DNA of 40,422 nucleotides from Weissella thailandensis (GCF_005405465.1 NZ_BJEC01000020.1:1-40422), one strand, 5' to 3'. Numbered from the stretch's first letter, positions 8,379 to 17,853 are shown. Made by a program: numbers and translations. The notes: generated by a model from the letters alone, not told the origin.

Positions 8379-9350
8379 CTACTCCTTCGGCGTTATAACC
8401 ACCGATACTGTTTTTGGATCGACACTTTCGGCACCATCTGGCACTTTAATCGTGACGTCTTTTTCTGTTGTTGTCGTTACTCCTGATAAGTCTACAACAG
8501 CCTCAACATTCTTAATCTTGTTTAACACATCAGTATTTCCTTGTACGGCGACTTCATTAATTGACCCAGACAATGAAAACTCTGAAGCATTACCATTTTT
8601 CGTCTTTAGGTCCAATGGTATTTGTCTTGTGCCATTACCTGTTTTAACGGGGACCTTAACTGTCGTTGCCTGAGGTGACACAGCGACATCAACTGGATTG
8701 CCATTAACATCGACTGCTTGTAGCGTTACCTTTTGTCTAACGGTCTTCTTGGTATCTCGCTTCAATTGCACATCAGCCACAACATTATCCACTGCATTAA
8801 TTGCTGCTTGGCGTCCCATAATTTGCACGTTATTCACTGACGAAGTAACTGTGCCGACTGTATAACCATCAGCAATAGCATCCTTATTATAATTAGTTTT
8901 CACTGAATAATATGAAGAAGTTCGCTTATACATGGTCAATGTTACCTTAGGTGTTTTGAGCTTATACGTCAAATCCTTATTTAAACCGGTAACTTTAAGG
9001 CTAACTGTATGCGTACCATCTGATAAGTTCTTTAAATTTGCTGATACTTGAAAGTTCTTCGTATTTTTAGCAGCTGTCACCAACGCTGACGGTCCACTTA
9101 TTGTCACAGCAACATTATCTGGTGCACCACTAATATAATAATCATCCGTGTTAATTCCTGAAAATTGAATAGGAACACTAACCGTTTCAGACTGAGATGA
9201 TGTTATTTTACCAATAGTAGATAGTTGGCTAGTATCATCGTTCGATCGACGATTAGAGGCCGTTGATTGCGAATCAGTATATGCAGACATAAAGACGGCG
9301 ACAACTAATGTCAACAGACTATACACAATTTTATCAGTACGTCGTTTCAT
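8379..9350 (-). CDS. cdaR: CdaR, YbbR-domain regulator of diadenylate cyclase
   Basis: A 323-residue protein with one N-terminal membrane segment (residues about 8-25) and an outer region built of about three YbbR-type repeats, each with the V(x)V.SGP / L.V.G pattern (for example [13 protein letters not shown] near residue 78). CdaR tunes CdaA activity from the cell surface. It starts two bases after the cdaA stop, and glmM follows 10 bases later. Confidence 0.93.
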   Translation of the reverse strand: MKRRTDKIVYSLLTLVVAVFMSAYTDSQSTASNRRSNDDTSQLSTIGKITSSQSETVSVPIQFSGINTDDYYISGAPDNVAVTISGPSALVTAAKNTKNFQVSANLKNLSDGTHTVSLKVTGLNKDLTYKLKTPKVTLTMYKRTSSYYSVKTNYNKDAIADGYTVGTVTSSVNNVQIMGRQAAINAVDNVVADVQLKRDTKKTVRQKVTLQAVDVNGNPVDVAVSPQATTVKVPVKTGNGTRQIPLDLKTKNGNASEFSLSGSINEVAVQGNTDVLNKIKNVEAVVDLSGVTTTTEKDVTIKVPDGAESVDPKTVSVVITPKE

Positions 9351-9351
9351 A

Positions 9352-10185
9352 TTACTTATCTCCTCGTTTTAAGAATGATCGTAATTGTGTCCACCAAGAT
9401 TGATCAGCCGTCTCATCTGATGTAACGAGTTGACGAGTCAAATATTTGCGATAATCTTCACGCGATAATGACTGCATCAACTCTGAATTTCTAGTAATTG
9501 ATACCGCACCCGTTTCTTCAGACACAACGATTGTCAAGGCGTCGGTTACCTCTGAAATTCCCACTGATGCACGATGACGCGTTCCAAGTTCTTTAGGAAT
9601 CGTGGCGCTATCTGACAGTGGTAAATAAGCGGCCGCAGTGGCTAAACGATTATCCTTTAAAATAACCGCCCCATCATGCAAGGGCGTATTCGGAATAAAA
9701 GTATTGATCAATAGTTGGCTTGAAACTTCAGCATCAATCGGTATACCAGTTTCAATATATTCTTCCAACCCCGTCTCCATCTCAATTGAGATTAAAGCAC
9801 CAATCCGTCGTTTAGACATATATTGAATCGCATCATCCAGTTCATTAACTAAACGTTTCTCGGATTGATAAGCCTGTTTTTGCCTGAACAATCCCGAGCG
9901 ACCAAGATGTTCCAATCCACGTCGAATTTCGGGCTGGAAAACAATAACCAGCGCGATAACTCCCCAATTAATAATTTGATCTGTTACCCATGAAATTGTA
10001 GCTAAACCGAAGTACCAACTAACAACCTTCACTATAATAACAATTCCAACACCACGCAGTAAAGTTACTGCCTTAGTACCACGAATCAACATCATTAATC
10101 GATATAGCACCCACCACACAATGATGACATCAATAATACGGACAATGTTTATATTTTTTAATAATGCATCAATATCAAAATTCAT
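9352..10185 (-). CDS. cdaA: Diadenylate cyclase CdaA (c-di-AMP synthase)
   Basis: Makes the second messenger c-di-AMP from two ATP. Three membrane segments occupy residues 12-85; the cytosolic DAC domain follows, with the catalytic DGA at D171-A173 and RHR at 203-205 (GTRHRASVG). Length (277) is typical. It is preceded in the operon by a CPA1 antiporter whose 3' end carries the cdaA ribosome site (AGGAG). c-di-AMP controls potassium and osmolyte transport and wall integrity in Firmicutes. Confidence 0.97.
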   Translation of the reverse strand: MNFDIDALLKNINIVRIIDVIIVWWVLYRLMMLIRGTKAVTLLRGVGIVIIVKVVSWYFGLATISWVTDQIINWGVIALVIVFQPEIRRGLEHLGRSGLFRQKQAYQSEKRLVNELDDAIQYMSKRRIGALISIEMETGLEEYIETGIPIDAEVSSQLLINTFIPNTPLHDGAVILKDNRLATAAAYLPLSDSATIPKELGTRHRASVGISEVTDALTIVVSEETGAVSITRNSELMQSLSREDYRKYLTRQLVTSDETADQSWWTQLRSFLKRGDK

Positions 10186-10193
10186 ACAAACTC

Positions 10194-12251
10194 CTATTCT
10201 TCCAGATTAGTCAACTTTCCTGCTTCCGTAAAGTTAATGTTTTGTCGAATGTTCCTACTTGTTGTATTCGAAATAAAATGCGCTTCTGTTAGATGTTGCA
10301 CTGCATCACGCTGTGCATTTAACCCAACTAGCTCTAACTCTAACTTTAGGTCTTCTTCACTCTGCACACCATTACCACCATGACGTTCCCGTTCTAAGCG
10401 TGAACGATACATAATAATTAAATTATACGCTGCAGTTTGATCGAGATGCGAATCTTGGGCCTCATCTGTAGTAATGTATTTTGAAATTGCTGCGATTGCT
10501 TCTTTGGCAGCTTCATGTCTTGCCAATTCATACTCAGTCAAAAGAGCATCTGACGAAGTATCACTTAACCACACACGAATCATGCGACCAAAACTTAACA
10601 AGAAACGTCGAATCTGACGCCAAGTTCGCTTTGCGCGATCATGGGTAACCAAATCATCCAGCTCAGATTCTGATCGATCAATACGACGGCCTTCACTAGC
10701 AAATACTAATGGCGTAATTCGTTCGTCAACTAACAATCCCTGAATGGCGCTACGTTCTGCTTCAAGACCAATTTGACGTAATGCCATTTCAGCATCCAAA
10801 ATTGGACTTAGTTTATCCGTTTTCATAAATTGCAATTGTAACTGCCGAATTTCAATTTGATATCGTCTTATAATTTCATAAATGACAATTTGATTTGATT
10901 CACGTCGACGTGCTTCAATTTCTCGTACAGCTGACTGTAAAACATAGACCCGTGCACGTGGCTCTGACATATGCTGTGCGACTTTCGCTTTAGCTTTTTT
11001 AGTTCCAGGTGGTACCTGCGTTTTCTTTGTGCCTCCAACTATCGGCAACAATACAATGGCAGCAATCAAAGACAAAATAATTGTGATTGCTGCAATAAAC
11101 AGCATCAATGCCCGTTGTGGAAAAGGTTCTCCACTATCGGTAACAAGTGGCACAGATAAAACTCCGGCCATCGTTACGGCACCACGAACACCAGTTAAGC
11201 CTGAGGTAATTGCCACTCGCCACGAAGCTGTTTCATGCTTATGATTTTTCAAGCGTACCCATTGCGTAACATATGTCCAAATAACACGAATCCCAAAGAT
11301 AATAAACCAAGTAATTACTGAATACAAAATAGCCATAGGTAGTGAGATAACTTGCCCGATATGCGTTGCTAATGGGAATTCAATTCCTAAGATAACAAAT
11401 ATGTATCCGTTCAATAAGTACCCAAAAACATTCCATGTATTAATACCAATCACATGTAATTCACCAGTGTAGTCAACATCATGCTTTGTATGAATATTTA
11501 AAATAATGGCCGCAACAACCACAGCAATAACACCTGAAGCATTAATTTCTTCGGCGGTGATGTAGACTAAGAACGGTGTAAATAGCTGAATAACAACTCG
11601 TAACGAAACATCATTAATAGCATGTGATGACAACCAATCACCAATACCGTTAATTAAAAATCCCATCAAGGCTCCAACTAAAGCTCCCATAATAGAAACA
11701 TAGAAGAACTCACCTGTTGCTTGCCAAAGTGAAAATGTACCAGCTGTTGCAGCTGCAACAGCAAATTTAAATCCGACCAACCCACTGGCATCATTAATCA
11801 AACTTTCGCCAGCGACTAAATGCATAATTGAAGGTGGTAATTTTGCTTCAGAAGCTATTGCTGACACCGCTACCGGATCAGTCGGCGACAAAATGGCTGC
11901 AATCGCTAATGCGACGGGAAGTGGCAACTGTGGTACCATCCAATAAATTAAAAAGCCACCAACAATCGTGGTAATAAATACTAACAGGATTGCATTACCA
12001 AAAATTGGTCCTCTCAATTCCCAAAGCTCTTTTTTGGGAAACCGCCACGCATCCGAATATAGCAACGGTGCGATAAACAAAAGTAAAAACCATTCTGTAT
12101 CAAGTTTGATTTCGACATCTAGAAATATTGCAACTAATAATCCTAATCCAATTTGAATTAAACTGACCGGTACTTTTTTTAGAAAGTAGCCTAATACATT
12201 ACCTAACACGACCAAAAATGTCAGGCCCACAACGGTTTGCAGTAAAGCCAT
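10194..12251 (-). CDS. CPA1-family Na+(K+)/H+ antiporter with long C-terminal tail
   Basis: A 685-residue cation/proton antiporter. Residues 1-406 contain about 12 membrane segments, with the ion-site motif GESLINDASGL (N153, D154). The remaining 280 residues are cytosolic, highly charged and probably helical, without an RCK or CBS signature that I can recognise. It lies 17 bases after murB and 8 bases before cdaA. Given that c-di-AMP regulates cation transporters in relatives (such as CpaA of S. aureus), the tail may be a regulatory domain; that is inference. Confidence 0.9.
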   Translation of the reverse strand: MALLQTVVGLTFLVVLGNVLGYFLKKVPVSLIQIGLGLLVAIFLDVEIKLDTEWFLLLFIAPLLYSDAWRFPKKELWELRGPIFGNAILLVFITTIVGGFLIYWMVPQLPLPVALAIAAILSPTDPVAVSAIASEAKLPPSIMHLVAGESLINDASGLVGFKFAVAAATAGTFSLWQATGEFFYVSIMGALVGALMGFLINGIGDWLSSHAINDVSLRVVIQLFTPFLVYITAEEINASGVIAVVVAAIILNIHTKHDVDYTGELHVIGINTWNVFGYLLNGYIFVILGIEFPLATHIGQVISLPMAILYSVITWFIIFGIRVIWTYVTQWVRLKNHKHETASWRVAITSGLTGVRGAVTMAGVLSVPLVTDSGEPFPQRALMLFIAAITIILSLIAAIVLLPIVGGTKKTQVPPGTKKAKAKVAQHMSEPRARVYVLQSAVREIEARRRESNQIVIYEIIRRYQIEIRQLQLQFMKTDKLSPILDAEMALRQIGLEAERSAIQGLLVDERITPLVFASEGRRIDRSESELDDLVTHDRAKRTWRQIRRFLLSFGRMIRVWLSDTSSDALLTEYELARHEAAKEAIAAISKYITTDEAQDSHLDQTAAYNLIIMYRSRLERERHGGNGVQSEEDLKLELELVGLNAQRDAVQHLTEAHFISNTTSRNIRQNINFTEAGKLTNLEE

Positions 12252-12267
12252 ACCTACGCTCCTTTTC

Positions 12268-13161
12268 TTACTTTCTGCCTAGTACCCTAACTTCAGTTTC
12301 TAGGTTTACTGAAAACTTTTCATACACGACATGCTGAATATGCTTAATTAAGTTGACATAGTCACTACCAGTTGCCTGGCCACGATTAACAATGAAACCA
12401 GCATGCTTTGTAGAGACTTGTGCTCCACCAATCTGACAACCTTGCAAGCCAGAATCCATAATTAATTTACCCGCAAAATATCCTGTTGGTCGCTTAAAGA
12501 CCGAACCACAAGATGGAAATTCTAAAGGCTGCTTTTGTGCCCGACGTTCGTTAAAATCAGTCATCTTACTACCAATTTCTGCTCGTTTACCGGATTGCAT
12601 AGCAAAAGTTGCACTGATAATAATATCGCCAGTTTCTTGTACTAAACTATGACGATATCCGAAGGCTAAATCAGCGACTGGATAGGTTTTTATTTCGCCC
12701 ATCGGGGTAATCACATCCACACTTTGTACGACCTGGTCAATTTGACCGCCGTATGCGCCTGCATTCATAAAAACAGCGCCACCGATAGATCCTGGAATTC
12801 CTGCAGCCCATTCTAAACCAGTTAATGAATAGTCATAAGCCATTTGTGCAACGTCAATTATCCAGGCGCCTGCTTCAGCGGTGATATTATTTTGAAAAAC
12901 TTCAATTTGGTGCATTTCTGTCAAAAGGATAACCACTCCTTGACGGCCATCATCCGTAATTACTAGATTGGATGCATTTCCTAATACAGTAATTGGTAAA
13001 TCAGCCTCATTTGCGAAACGAATCACTTGTTGCAATTCGTGCTGTGTTTTTGGCCAAAAGCACCAATCAGCTGGACCACCAACACGAGTATTCGTATAAT
13101 TTCCTAAATTAACATTCGCCTGAATGTTGTAACTTGGAAACATTTCATTCAACATCTTCAT
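12268..13161 (-). CDS. murB: UDP-N-acetylenolpyruvoylglucosamine reductase
   Basis: FAD enzyme reducing UDP-GlcNAc-enolpyruvate to UDP-MurNAc with NADPH. The FAD-binding domain shows NTRVGGPADW (residues 24-33) and GIPGSIGGAVFMNAGAYGG; the proton-donor serine is in SCGSVFKRP, and the C-terminal catalytic glutamate is in LETEVRVLG. Length (297) is normal. AAGGA precedes the ATG. It sits midway in the long operon and supplies the same wall pathway as glmM. Confidence 0.97.
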   Translation of the reverse strand: MKMLNEMFPSYNIQANVNLGNYTNTRVGGPADWCFWPKTQHELQQVIRFANEADLPITVLGNASNLVITDDGRQGVVILLTEMHQIEVFQNNITAEAGAWIIDVAQMAYDYSLTGLEWAAGIPGSIGGAVFMNAGAYGGQIDQVVQSVDVITPMGEIKTYPVADLAFGYRHSLVQETGDIIISATFAMQSGKRAEIGSKMTDFNERRAQKQPLEFPSCGSVFKRPTGYFAGKLIMDSGLQGCQIGGAQVSTKHAGFIVNRGQATGSDYVNLIKHIQHVVYEKFSVNLETEVRVLGRK

Positions 13162-13176
13162 TTTTTAATTCCTTAA

Positions 13177-13710
13177 TTAAATCACTTTAACCAACTGTTT
13201 CAACGGTTCAACACCAAAATCAGTGGCTTGTCGTACTAAAATTTCAGCTGCCGCTACTGTATCATCAAGTGCATTATGATGATGCTGCAAATCAATTCCT
13301 AACGCTGCTGATACCGTATTCAATTTATGATTTGGTAATTCTGGATACAGCTTACGCGATGTACGTACAGTATCTAAAGATAAATAATGTGGCACGCCAA
13401 TCCCGTAATGCGTCAGTGTTTCACGCAAAACACCATTATCGAAGGATGCATTATGGGCAATGACTAACTGATTGGGCGTGTAAAATTGCTGCACCTGTTC
13501 CCAAACTTCGGGAAAAATGGGGGCATCAAGAACATCCGCCTCAGTTATGCCATGAATCCGAGTATTACGTTTGTCAAAAAAACTATCCGGTTTAATTAAT
13601 GTATAAAATTCGTCTACAAGCTTATTATCACGCACAACCGCCAAGCCAAGCGATACCGCACTGTATCGTTTGGCACTTGCAGTTTCAAAATCCATCGCCA
13701 CAAAATTCAT
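13177..13710 (-). CDS. DnaQ-family 3'-5' exonuclease
   Basis: A 177-residue stand-alone DEDDh exonuclease resembling the proofreading domain of PolC or the epsilon subunit. Visible catalytic residues are D7 and E9 in AMDFETA, the HNASFD block near residue 87, and the HHNALDD block near residue 152. Family members act in proofreading, repair or RNA trimming; which applies here cannot be told. GAGGTG precedes the ATG; it lies 12 bases after the GNAT gene and 15 before murB. Confidence 0.88.
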   Translation of the reverse strand: MNFVAMDFETASAKRYSAVSLGLAVVRDNKLVDEFYTLIKPDSFFDKRNTRIHGITEADVLDAPIFPEVWEQVQQFYTPNQLVIAHNASFDNGVLRETLTHYGIGVPHYLSLDTVRTSRKLYPELPNHKLNTVSAALGIDLQHHHNALDDTVAAAEILVRQATDFGVEPLKQLVKVI

Positions 13711-13722
13711 ATGTACACCTCG

Positions 13723-14235
13723 TCAATCATTTACTATCCATGACATGTCAAAAGCTAGTACTAAGTCATGATTGCTATTCAAAACTTCACTTTCGGATTC
13801 TGATATTCGCTTAAAGCCAAGCTTCTCATAAATATGGATGGCAACCTCGTTGATTGTTTGCACAGTTAACACTAATTGGTTCACCGAACTAAAAGTCGTC
13901 GCCCAATCTAATATTTCAGCCATCATTGCTTGTGCCAACCCATTTCCTTGATACTCATTTAACACGGCAACGCCAACTTCAGCAACTCTTGGCTGCTTAG
14001 GTTTTGCAGTAGCTGAAGCTAAGCCAACAAGCTGGCCCTCATCAGTAACAGCTACTAACATAATATTATTGGTTGTCGTCTGCAAAATATCAATATTATC
14101 AGCTTCATCTGCCGCCTCAATCGTTTCAGGATCTTGTTCAAGCATAAATGTACTCGACTCATCTTGTAATTGAAATAACAGTCCCATTAGTTTTACTGCA
14201 TCCTGTCTATCAGCAGGCCGTACAAATATCTCCAT
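13723..14235 (-). CDS. GNAT-family N-acetyltransferase
   Basis: A 170-residue acetyltransferase. The acetyl-CoA motif is at residues about 90-110 (VAVLNEYQGNGLAQAMM), followed by the IYEKLGFKRISE motif near residue 143. Its start overlaps the tsaE stop (TAATG). The position next to tsaE recalls the tsaE-tsaB-rimI neighbourhood, but the sequence is not clearly RimI and the substrate is unknown. Confidence 0.87.
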   Translation of the reverse strand: MEIFVRPADRQDAVKLMGLLFQLQDESSTFMLEQDPETIEAADEADNIDILQTTTNNIMLVAVTDEGQLVGLASATAKPKQPRVAEVGVAVLNEYQGNGLAQAMMAEILDWATTFSSVNQLVLTVQTINEVAIHIYEKLGFKRISESESEVLNSNHDLVLAFDMSWIVND

Positions 14236-14696
14236 TATTCCTCCATTGCAGCTAATAATCGTGTTGATTGCTTACCTGTTGCTGTTATCGTAATTAACCG
14301 TTGGGTTTCTTGGCTAGCGACCCTTTCAAACGAAATTTTCAACACATCATCGGGCAAATCAGGTTTAATAAATTGTGACCATTCAACTAAGGCAACCGCA
14401 TCGCCACCAAAATACTCAGATAATCCTAAATCTTCGGCATTTCCTTCTTCACCAAGACGATAAACATCTAAATGATATAAAGGAAATCCTGATGTTTGAT
14501 ATTCACGTACCAAAGTAAATGTTGGACTTTTAACTGGTCTCTTAATCCCTAGTTCTTTTGCAAATCCTTGTGTAAAAGTAGTCTTACCTGCTCCTAAGTC
14601 CCCTGATAATAGAATTGTGTCTCCAGCAGCTACATTTTTTGCCAACTTCGCAGCTAATTTTTGTGTTTCATTCACTGTATTCACTAATATTCTCAT
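14235..14696 (-). CDS. tsaE: tRNA threonylcarbamoyladenosine biosynthesis ATPase TsaE
   Basis: ATPase partner of TsaB/TsaD in making t6A37 in tRNA. Walker A is GDLGAGKTT, followed by KSPTFTLVREY and LYHLDVYRL, and VEWSQ near the Walker B region. I chose the internal ATG (MRILVN), giving 153 residues, the family norm. The upstream TTG start would add 18 residues and overlap the promoter. No ribosome site precedes this ATG, but an extended -10 ends 7 bases before it, so the mRNA may be leaderless. First gene of the long operon. Confidence 0.93.
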   Translation of the reverse strand: MRILVNTVNETQKLAAKLAKNVAAGDTILLSGDLGAGKTTFTQGFAKELGIKRPVKSPTFTLVREYQTSGFPLYHLDVYRLGEEGNAEDLGLSEYFGGDAVALVEWSQFIKPDLPDDVLKISFERVASQETQRLITITATGKQSTRLLAAMEE

Positions 14697-14703
14697 AATT
14701 AAA

Positions 14704-14712
14704 AGTATACCA
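14704..14712 (-). promoter_or_regulatory. Extended -10 promoter of the tsaE operon
   Basis: TGGTATACT on the minus strand (TATACT at 14704-14709). The predicted start falls at 14696-14697, on or next to the tsaE ATG. No good -35 is seen at 17 bases (TGTAAT). Confidence 0.5.
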
Positions 14713-14760
14713 TTTTTCAGCAATCGATTACAGCGTACAAACAATGTCAACGCACAAAAT

Positions 14761-14795
14761 AAAAAAGCTCATCTTAGAATTTCACTGAGCTTTTT
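14761..14795 (-). terminator. Terminator after the choloylglycine hydrolase gene
   Basis: AAAAAGCTCA pairs with TGAGCTTTTT around a 14-base loop, with T-runs on both strands. It isolates the hydrolase gene from the tsaE promoter. Confidence 0.85.
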
Positions 14796-14806
14796 CAGGT
14801 TATTAA

Positions 14807-15784
14807 TTAATTCAACTGATTGACCGTTAACTTATCTGGCACATGGTAAACAATCGCCTCGGTGGACGCTAACATGTCATCCGTCAATTGAAGCTTAGAC
14901 ATCTCTCCTTGATGATAGGATTGAAAATAATAACTGCGACTCTCAGCTACTGTAGCTGCCCGATAAACTGAAAATGTCTGTTGGTGGGTCAAGTTTTGTG
15001 GTACAGTCACGCTGTCTAACAAATGCCAACTAGTGATAATCGCCTCGTCTTCATCAGCGGGTTGGTCAGCACGTTCTTTTAAATAAGCGGCTCTTAAAAA
15101 GCGCGCACCAGGTGAATAAGATCCCGGTGGTGTTGCCTTACCTGAAAGATTACCAGTCGTTACTTTCGGTGAATTGAAGGGAATTGTACCAGCTTTGAAT
15201 TCCGGCATAAAATCAACATATTTTTCCAATTGCTGAACTTGGCGTTCAAAATAAGGACTGTTAGTCACTATTCCCAATGGATTAGGGACAATTTTCATCG
15301 GCCATTCGGTTGGCTCGATGACCACAACTGCTCCAGTCGGATCAGTGACTGCATAGTGTAGTTCAGGATTACCATACTTAATAACGCTATTTTTTTCAGA
15401 CATCAATTGTATGTCGGCGATGTGATCAGTAATATCAGTAATTGATTTAAAATTTCCTAAAAGCCAAAACACAAATTCAAAAGGTGCAATTTGTACTTTC
15501 GAATCATCAATTTCATCCACAAAATGTGCCCCATTCCCAAAGGTCAATTTTTGTGCGCACAAACCATACTCATTAACGCCATCAGCGACATCCGTACGTT
15601 TATTACTTAATTCTCCCCCACCGATAAACGCATATTTATTTTGCATCAAATGACGATTAAATGATGAATGCCACTGATATTTTCTTGGTACAAACATTGG
15701 TGAATTTTCTAAACGTGGCCAATCCATCGTTCGTGACAAAACATGCACGCCATCACGCGCAATTTGAAAAATACTTGTACACAT
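14807..15784 (-). CDS. Choloylglycine hydrolase family protein (bile salt hydrolase / penicillin V acylase)
   Basis: A 325-residue Ntn hydrolase. With the start at MCTSIFQ, the key residues fall at canonical positions: nucleophile C2, R18, D21, N175 (TNSPYFE) and R228 (GARFLRA). Cys2 is exposed by Met removal. I rejected the upstream GTG because it overlaps the ribosome site; AGGAGG lies 8 bases before this ATG. Bile salt and penicillin V enzymes usually differ by Asn or Tyr near position 82; here the local sequence is LTFGNG, so specificity stays open. No bile-transport genes adjoin it. The promoter is unclear because the pta terminator lies just upstream. Confidence 0.9.
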   Translation of the reverse strand: MCTSIFQIARDGVHVLSRTMDWPRLENSPMFVPRKYQWHSSFNRHLMQNKYAFIGGGELSNKRTDVADGVNEYGLCAQKLTFGNGAHFVDEIDDSKVQIAPFEFVFWLLGNFKSITDITDHIADIQLMSEKNSVIKYGNPELHYAVTDPTGAVVVIEPTEWPMKIVPNPLGIVTNSPYFERQVQQLEKYVDFMPEFKAGTIPFNSPKVTTGNLSGKATPPGSYSPGARFLRAAYLKERADQPADEDEAIITSWHLLDSVTVPQNLTHQQTFSVYRAATVAESRSYYFQSYHQGEMSKLQLTDDMLASTEAIVYHVPDKLTVNQLN

Positions 15785-15813
15785 CCACGACACCTCCTAT
15801 GTCATTTCATATT

Positions 15814-15877
15814 AAAAAGCGCCATAACACCTATCATCCGTAATGATTACCAACGAATTTGTGTTATGTCGCTTTTA
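15814..15877 (-). terminator. Terminator after pta
   Basis: On the minus strand AAAAGCGACATAACAC pairs with GTGTTATGGCGCTTTTT, one mismatch, long loop. It ends about 15 bases before the ribosome site of the hydrolase gene. Confidence 0.88.
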
Positions 15878-15890
15878 TTTGCTACTTTAT

Positions 15891-16871
15891 CTAATTTTCT
15901 AATGCTTGCGCAGCCGTAATAATAGCGACTTTATAAACGTCTTCTTCATTGGCACCACGTGACAAATCTGAAACTGGTTTAGCTAATCCTTGTAAAATTG
16001 GGCCAACTGCTTCAAATCCACCTAATCGTTGAGCAATTTTATAACCAATATTACCAGATTGTAGATCAGGGAACACAAAGACATTTGCTTGACCAGCAAT
16101 CTCTGACTTAGGGACCTTTGACTGAGCAACTTCTGGTACAAATGCTGCATCAAATTGTAACTCACCATCAACCGCTAATGACGAATCCAATTCCTTAGCA
16201 ATTGTAGTCGCCTTGGTAACCTTATCTACTTGTGGTGCCTTAGCTGATCCCTTTGTTGAGAAACTCAACATAGCAACTTTTGGATCAATCCCAAAGACTT
16301 TGGCTGTCTTGGCTGACTGAATTGCAATCTCAGCCATTGTTTGCGCATCAATATCAATATTGATAGCTGCATCAGCAAAAATATAACGTTCATCGTTTCG
16401 TTGCATCACGAACGCACCAGAAATACGCGATGAACCTGGAGCAGTCTTTATAATTTGTAATGCTGGACGCACAGTATCACCAGTAGGATGTGTTGCACCA
16501 GAGACCATACCATCAGCTAAGTTCATGTAAACCAGCATCGTCCCAAAATAATTGACGTCAGCAACCCACTTTTTAGCAGTTGCAGTGTCTGTCTTACCGT
16601 GACGACGTTCAATCAATTCATGAATCATCTTCTTCAACTTATCATCAGGGTAACTAGCTGGATCAATAACTGTTAAGTTCGATAAATCAAATTGATGTTT
16701 TTCAGCAGTTGTATCAATTAATGACCGCTTTCCCAATAAGATTGGGTTAACCAATCCGTCAGCAGCTAATCGTACTGCCGCACCTTGCACACGAGCATCT
16801 TCCCCCTCAGGAAATACAAGTGTCTTATTTTGTCCCTTAATTTTATTTGCTAATTGCTCAAACAACTCCAT
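15891..16871 (-). CDS. pta: Phosphate acetyltransferase
   Basis: Interconverts acetyl-phosphate and acetyl-CoA. In heterofermenters it handles acetyl-phosphate from phosphoketolase and leads to acetate or ethanol. The 326-residue sequence shows the PTA_PTB fold signatures: FPEGEDARVQGAA near residue 19, GMVSGATHPTGDTVRPALQ near residue 125, and SKVPKSEIAGQANVFVFPDLQSGNIGYK near residue 255. The ATG (MELFEQL) lies 10 bases after a GGGGG ribosome site; a TTG three codons earlier is too close to it. Confidence 0.97.
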   Translation of the reverse strand: MELFEQLANKIKGQNKTLVFPEGEDARVQGAAVRLAADGLVNPILLGKRSLIDTTAEKHQFDLSNLTVIDPASYPDDKLKKMIHELIERRHGKTDTATAKKWVADVNYFGTMLVYMNLADGMVSGATHPTGDTVRPALQIIKTAPGSSRISGAFVMQRNDERYIFADAAINIDIDAQTMAEIAIQSAKTAKVFGIDPKVAMLSFSTKGSAKAPQVDKVTKATTIAKELDSSLAVDGELQFDAAFVPEVAQSKVPKSEIAGQANVFVFPDLQSGNIGYKIAQRLGGFEAVGPILQGLAKPVSDLSRGANEEDVYKVAIITAAQALEN

Positions 16872-16922
16872 GATCAACAAACCCCCGTCTCTTTTCTAAA
16901 TTACTATTGTATTACACAATTT

Positions 16923-16931
16923 ATTATACCA
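16923..16931 (-). promoter_or_regulatory. pta promoter, extended -10
   Basis: TGGTATAAT on the minus strand, about 50 bases before the pta start. No clear -35 is visible, as is common with extended -10 promoters. Confidence 0.6.
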
Positions 16932-16999
16932 TACAGGCTTTTCACCCATTGATATATAGCCATTTCTAAGTGTTGCATGTAAGCAACAAAGTTTTTTCT

Positions 17000-17665
17000 C
17001 TAGGCCCACTTGATTGGTAAACGATTATTTTTTTGCAAAAAATTATTTGTTTGACTAAATGGTTTAGAACCAAAGAAACCACGATACGCAGATAATGGAC
17101 TTGGGTGAGGCGCTTGTAGCACTAAGTTTTTTTCACCTTGAATCAACGACTTTTTATTTTGGGCCTGTTTTCCCCACAAAATAAAGACCGTGGCTTGATC
17201 ACGTTGCGCCACTAATTTAATAATCTCATCAGTCAGTGGTTCCCATACTTCACCAGCATGGCCACCAGCATGATGGGCCGGAACTGTCAAAACCGTGTTT
17301 AATAATAAAACGCCTTGCTTTGCCCATCGACGTAGATCACCATCTTTTGGTGCATCAACATTTAAATCATCAACCAACTCTTTGTATATATTAATTAAAG
17401 ACTTAGGCAATGCCATCGTTGCTGGCACAGAAAAGCTCAGACCTTGCGCTTGGTCGGGATTTGGATAAGGATCCTGACCTAGAATAACAACTTTCACCTT
17501 ATCTAGTGGTGTTTCTTTTAACGCAGCAAATACATTTTGTCGTTCTGGATAAACCGTATCGATTAAATAGACAGTATCTAGAAATTCTTGGATGCGACCA
17601 ATATAGTTCGGCTGTAATACTGGTTGCAATGCTTCTGCCCAGTCCTTTGGTAATAATTCTGGCAT
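17000..17665 (-). CDS. ung: Uracil-DNA glycosylase
   Basis: Family 1 UDG that removes uracil from DNA. The water-activating loop GQDPYPNPDQAQGLSFS (residues about 61-77) contains the catalytic Asp; the leucine loop is HPSPLSAYRGFFGSKPFS near residue 187. Length (221) is normal. AGGAG precedes the ATG. No intrinsic terminator separates it from pta, though pta has its own -10, so some read-through into pta is likely. Confidence 0.97.
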   Translation of the reverse strand: MPELLPKDWAEALQPVLQPNYIGRIQEFLDTVYLIDTVYPERQNVFAALKETPLDKVKVVILGQDPYPNPDQAQGLSFSVPATMALPKSLINIYKELVDDLNVDAPKDGDLRRWAKQGVLLLNTVLTVPAHHAGGHAGEVWEPLTDEIIKLVAQRDQATVFILWGKQAQNKKSLIQGEKNLVLQAPHPSPLSAYRGFFGSKPFSQTNNFLQKNNRLPIKWA

Positions 17666-17853
17666 ATTAACTCCTATTCTTAATTAATAAATTTATAACT
17701 CCCCCCTATTATACTGACAAAAATCAGTTCAAACAGGGATATGTTAAAATAAAAGTTGAAGGGGACATCAATTCCCCCAAAAAATGAAACCATATTATAC
17801 ATCGGCTTAAAAGTTTTTATCGTACTATCTTCATGATATAACGAGGTATTGAT

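Noticed and set aside
16971-16988. TGTTGC/GCAACA hairpin after ung as a terminator
   Set aside because: Only 6 bp and no T-run; ung may simply read into pta.
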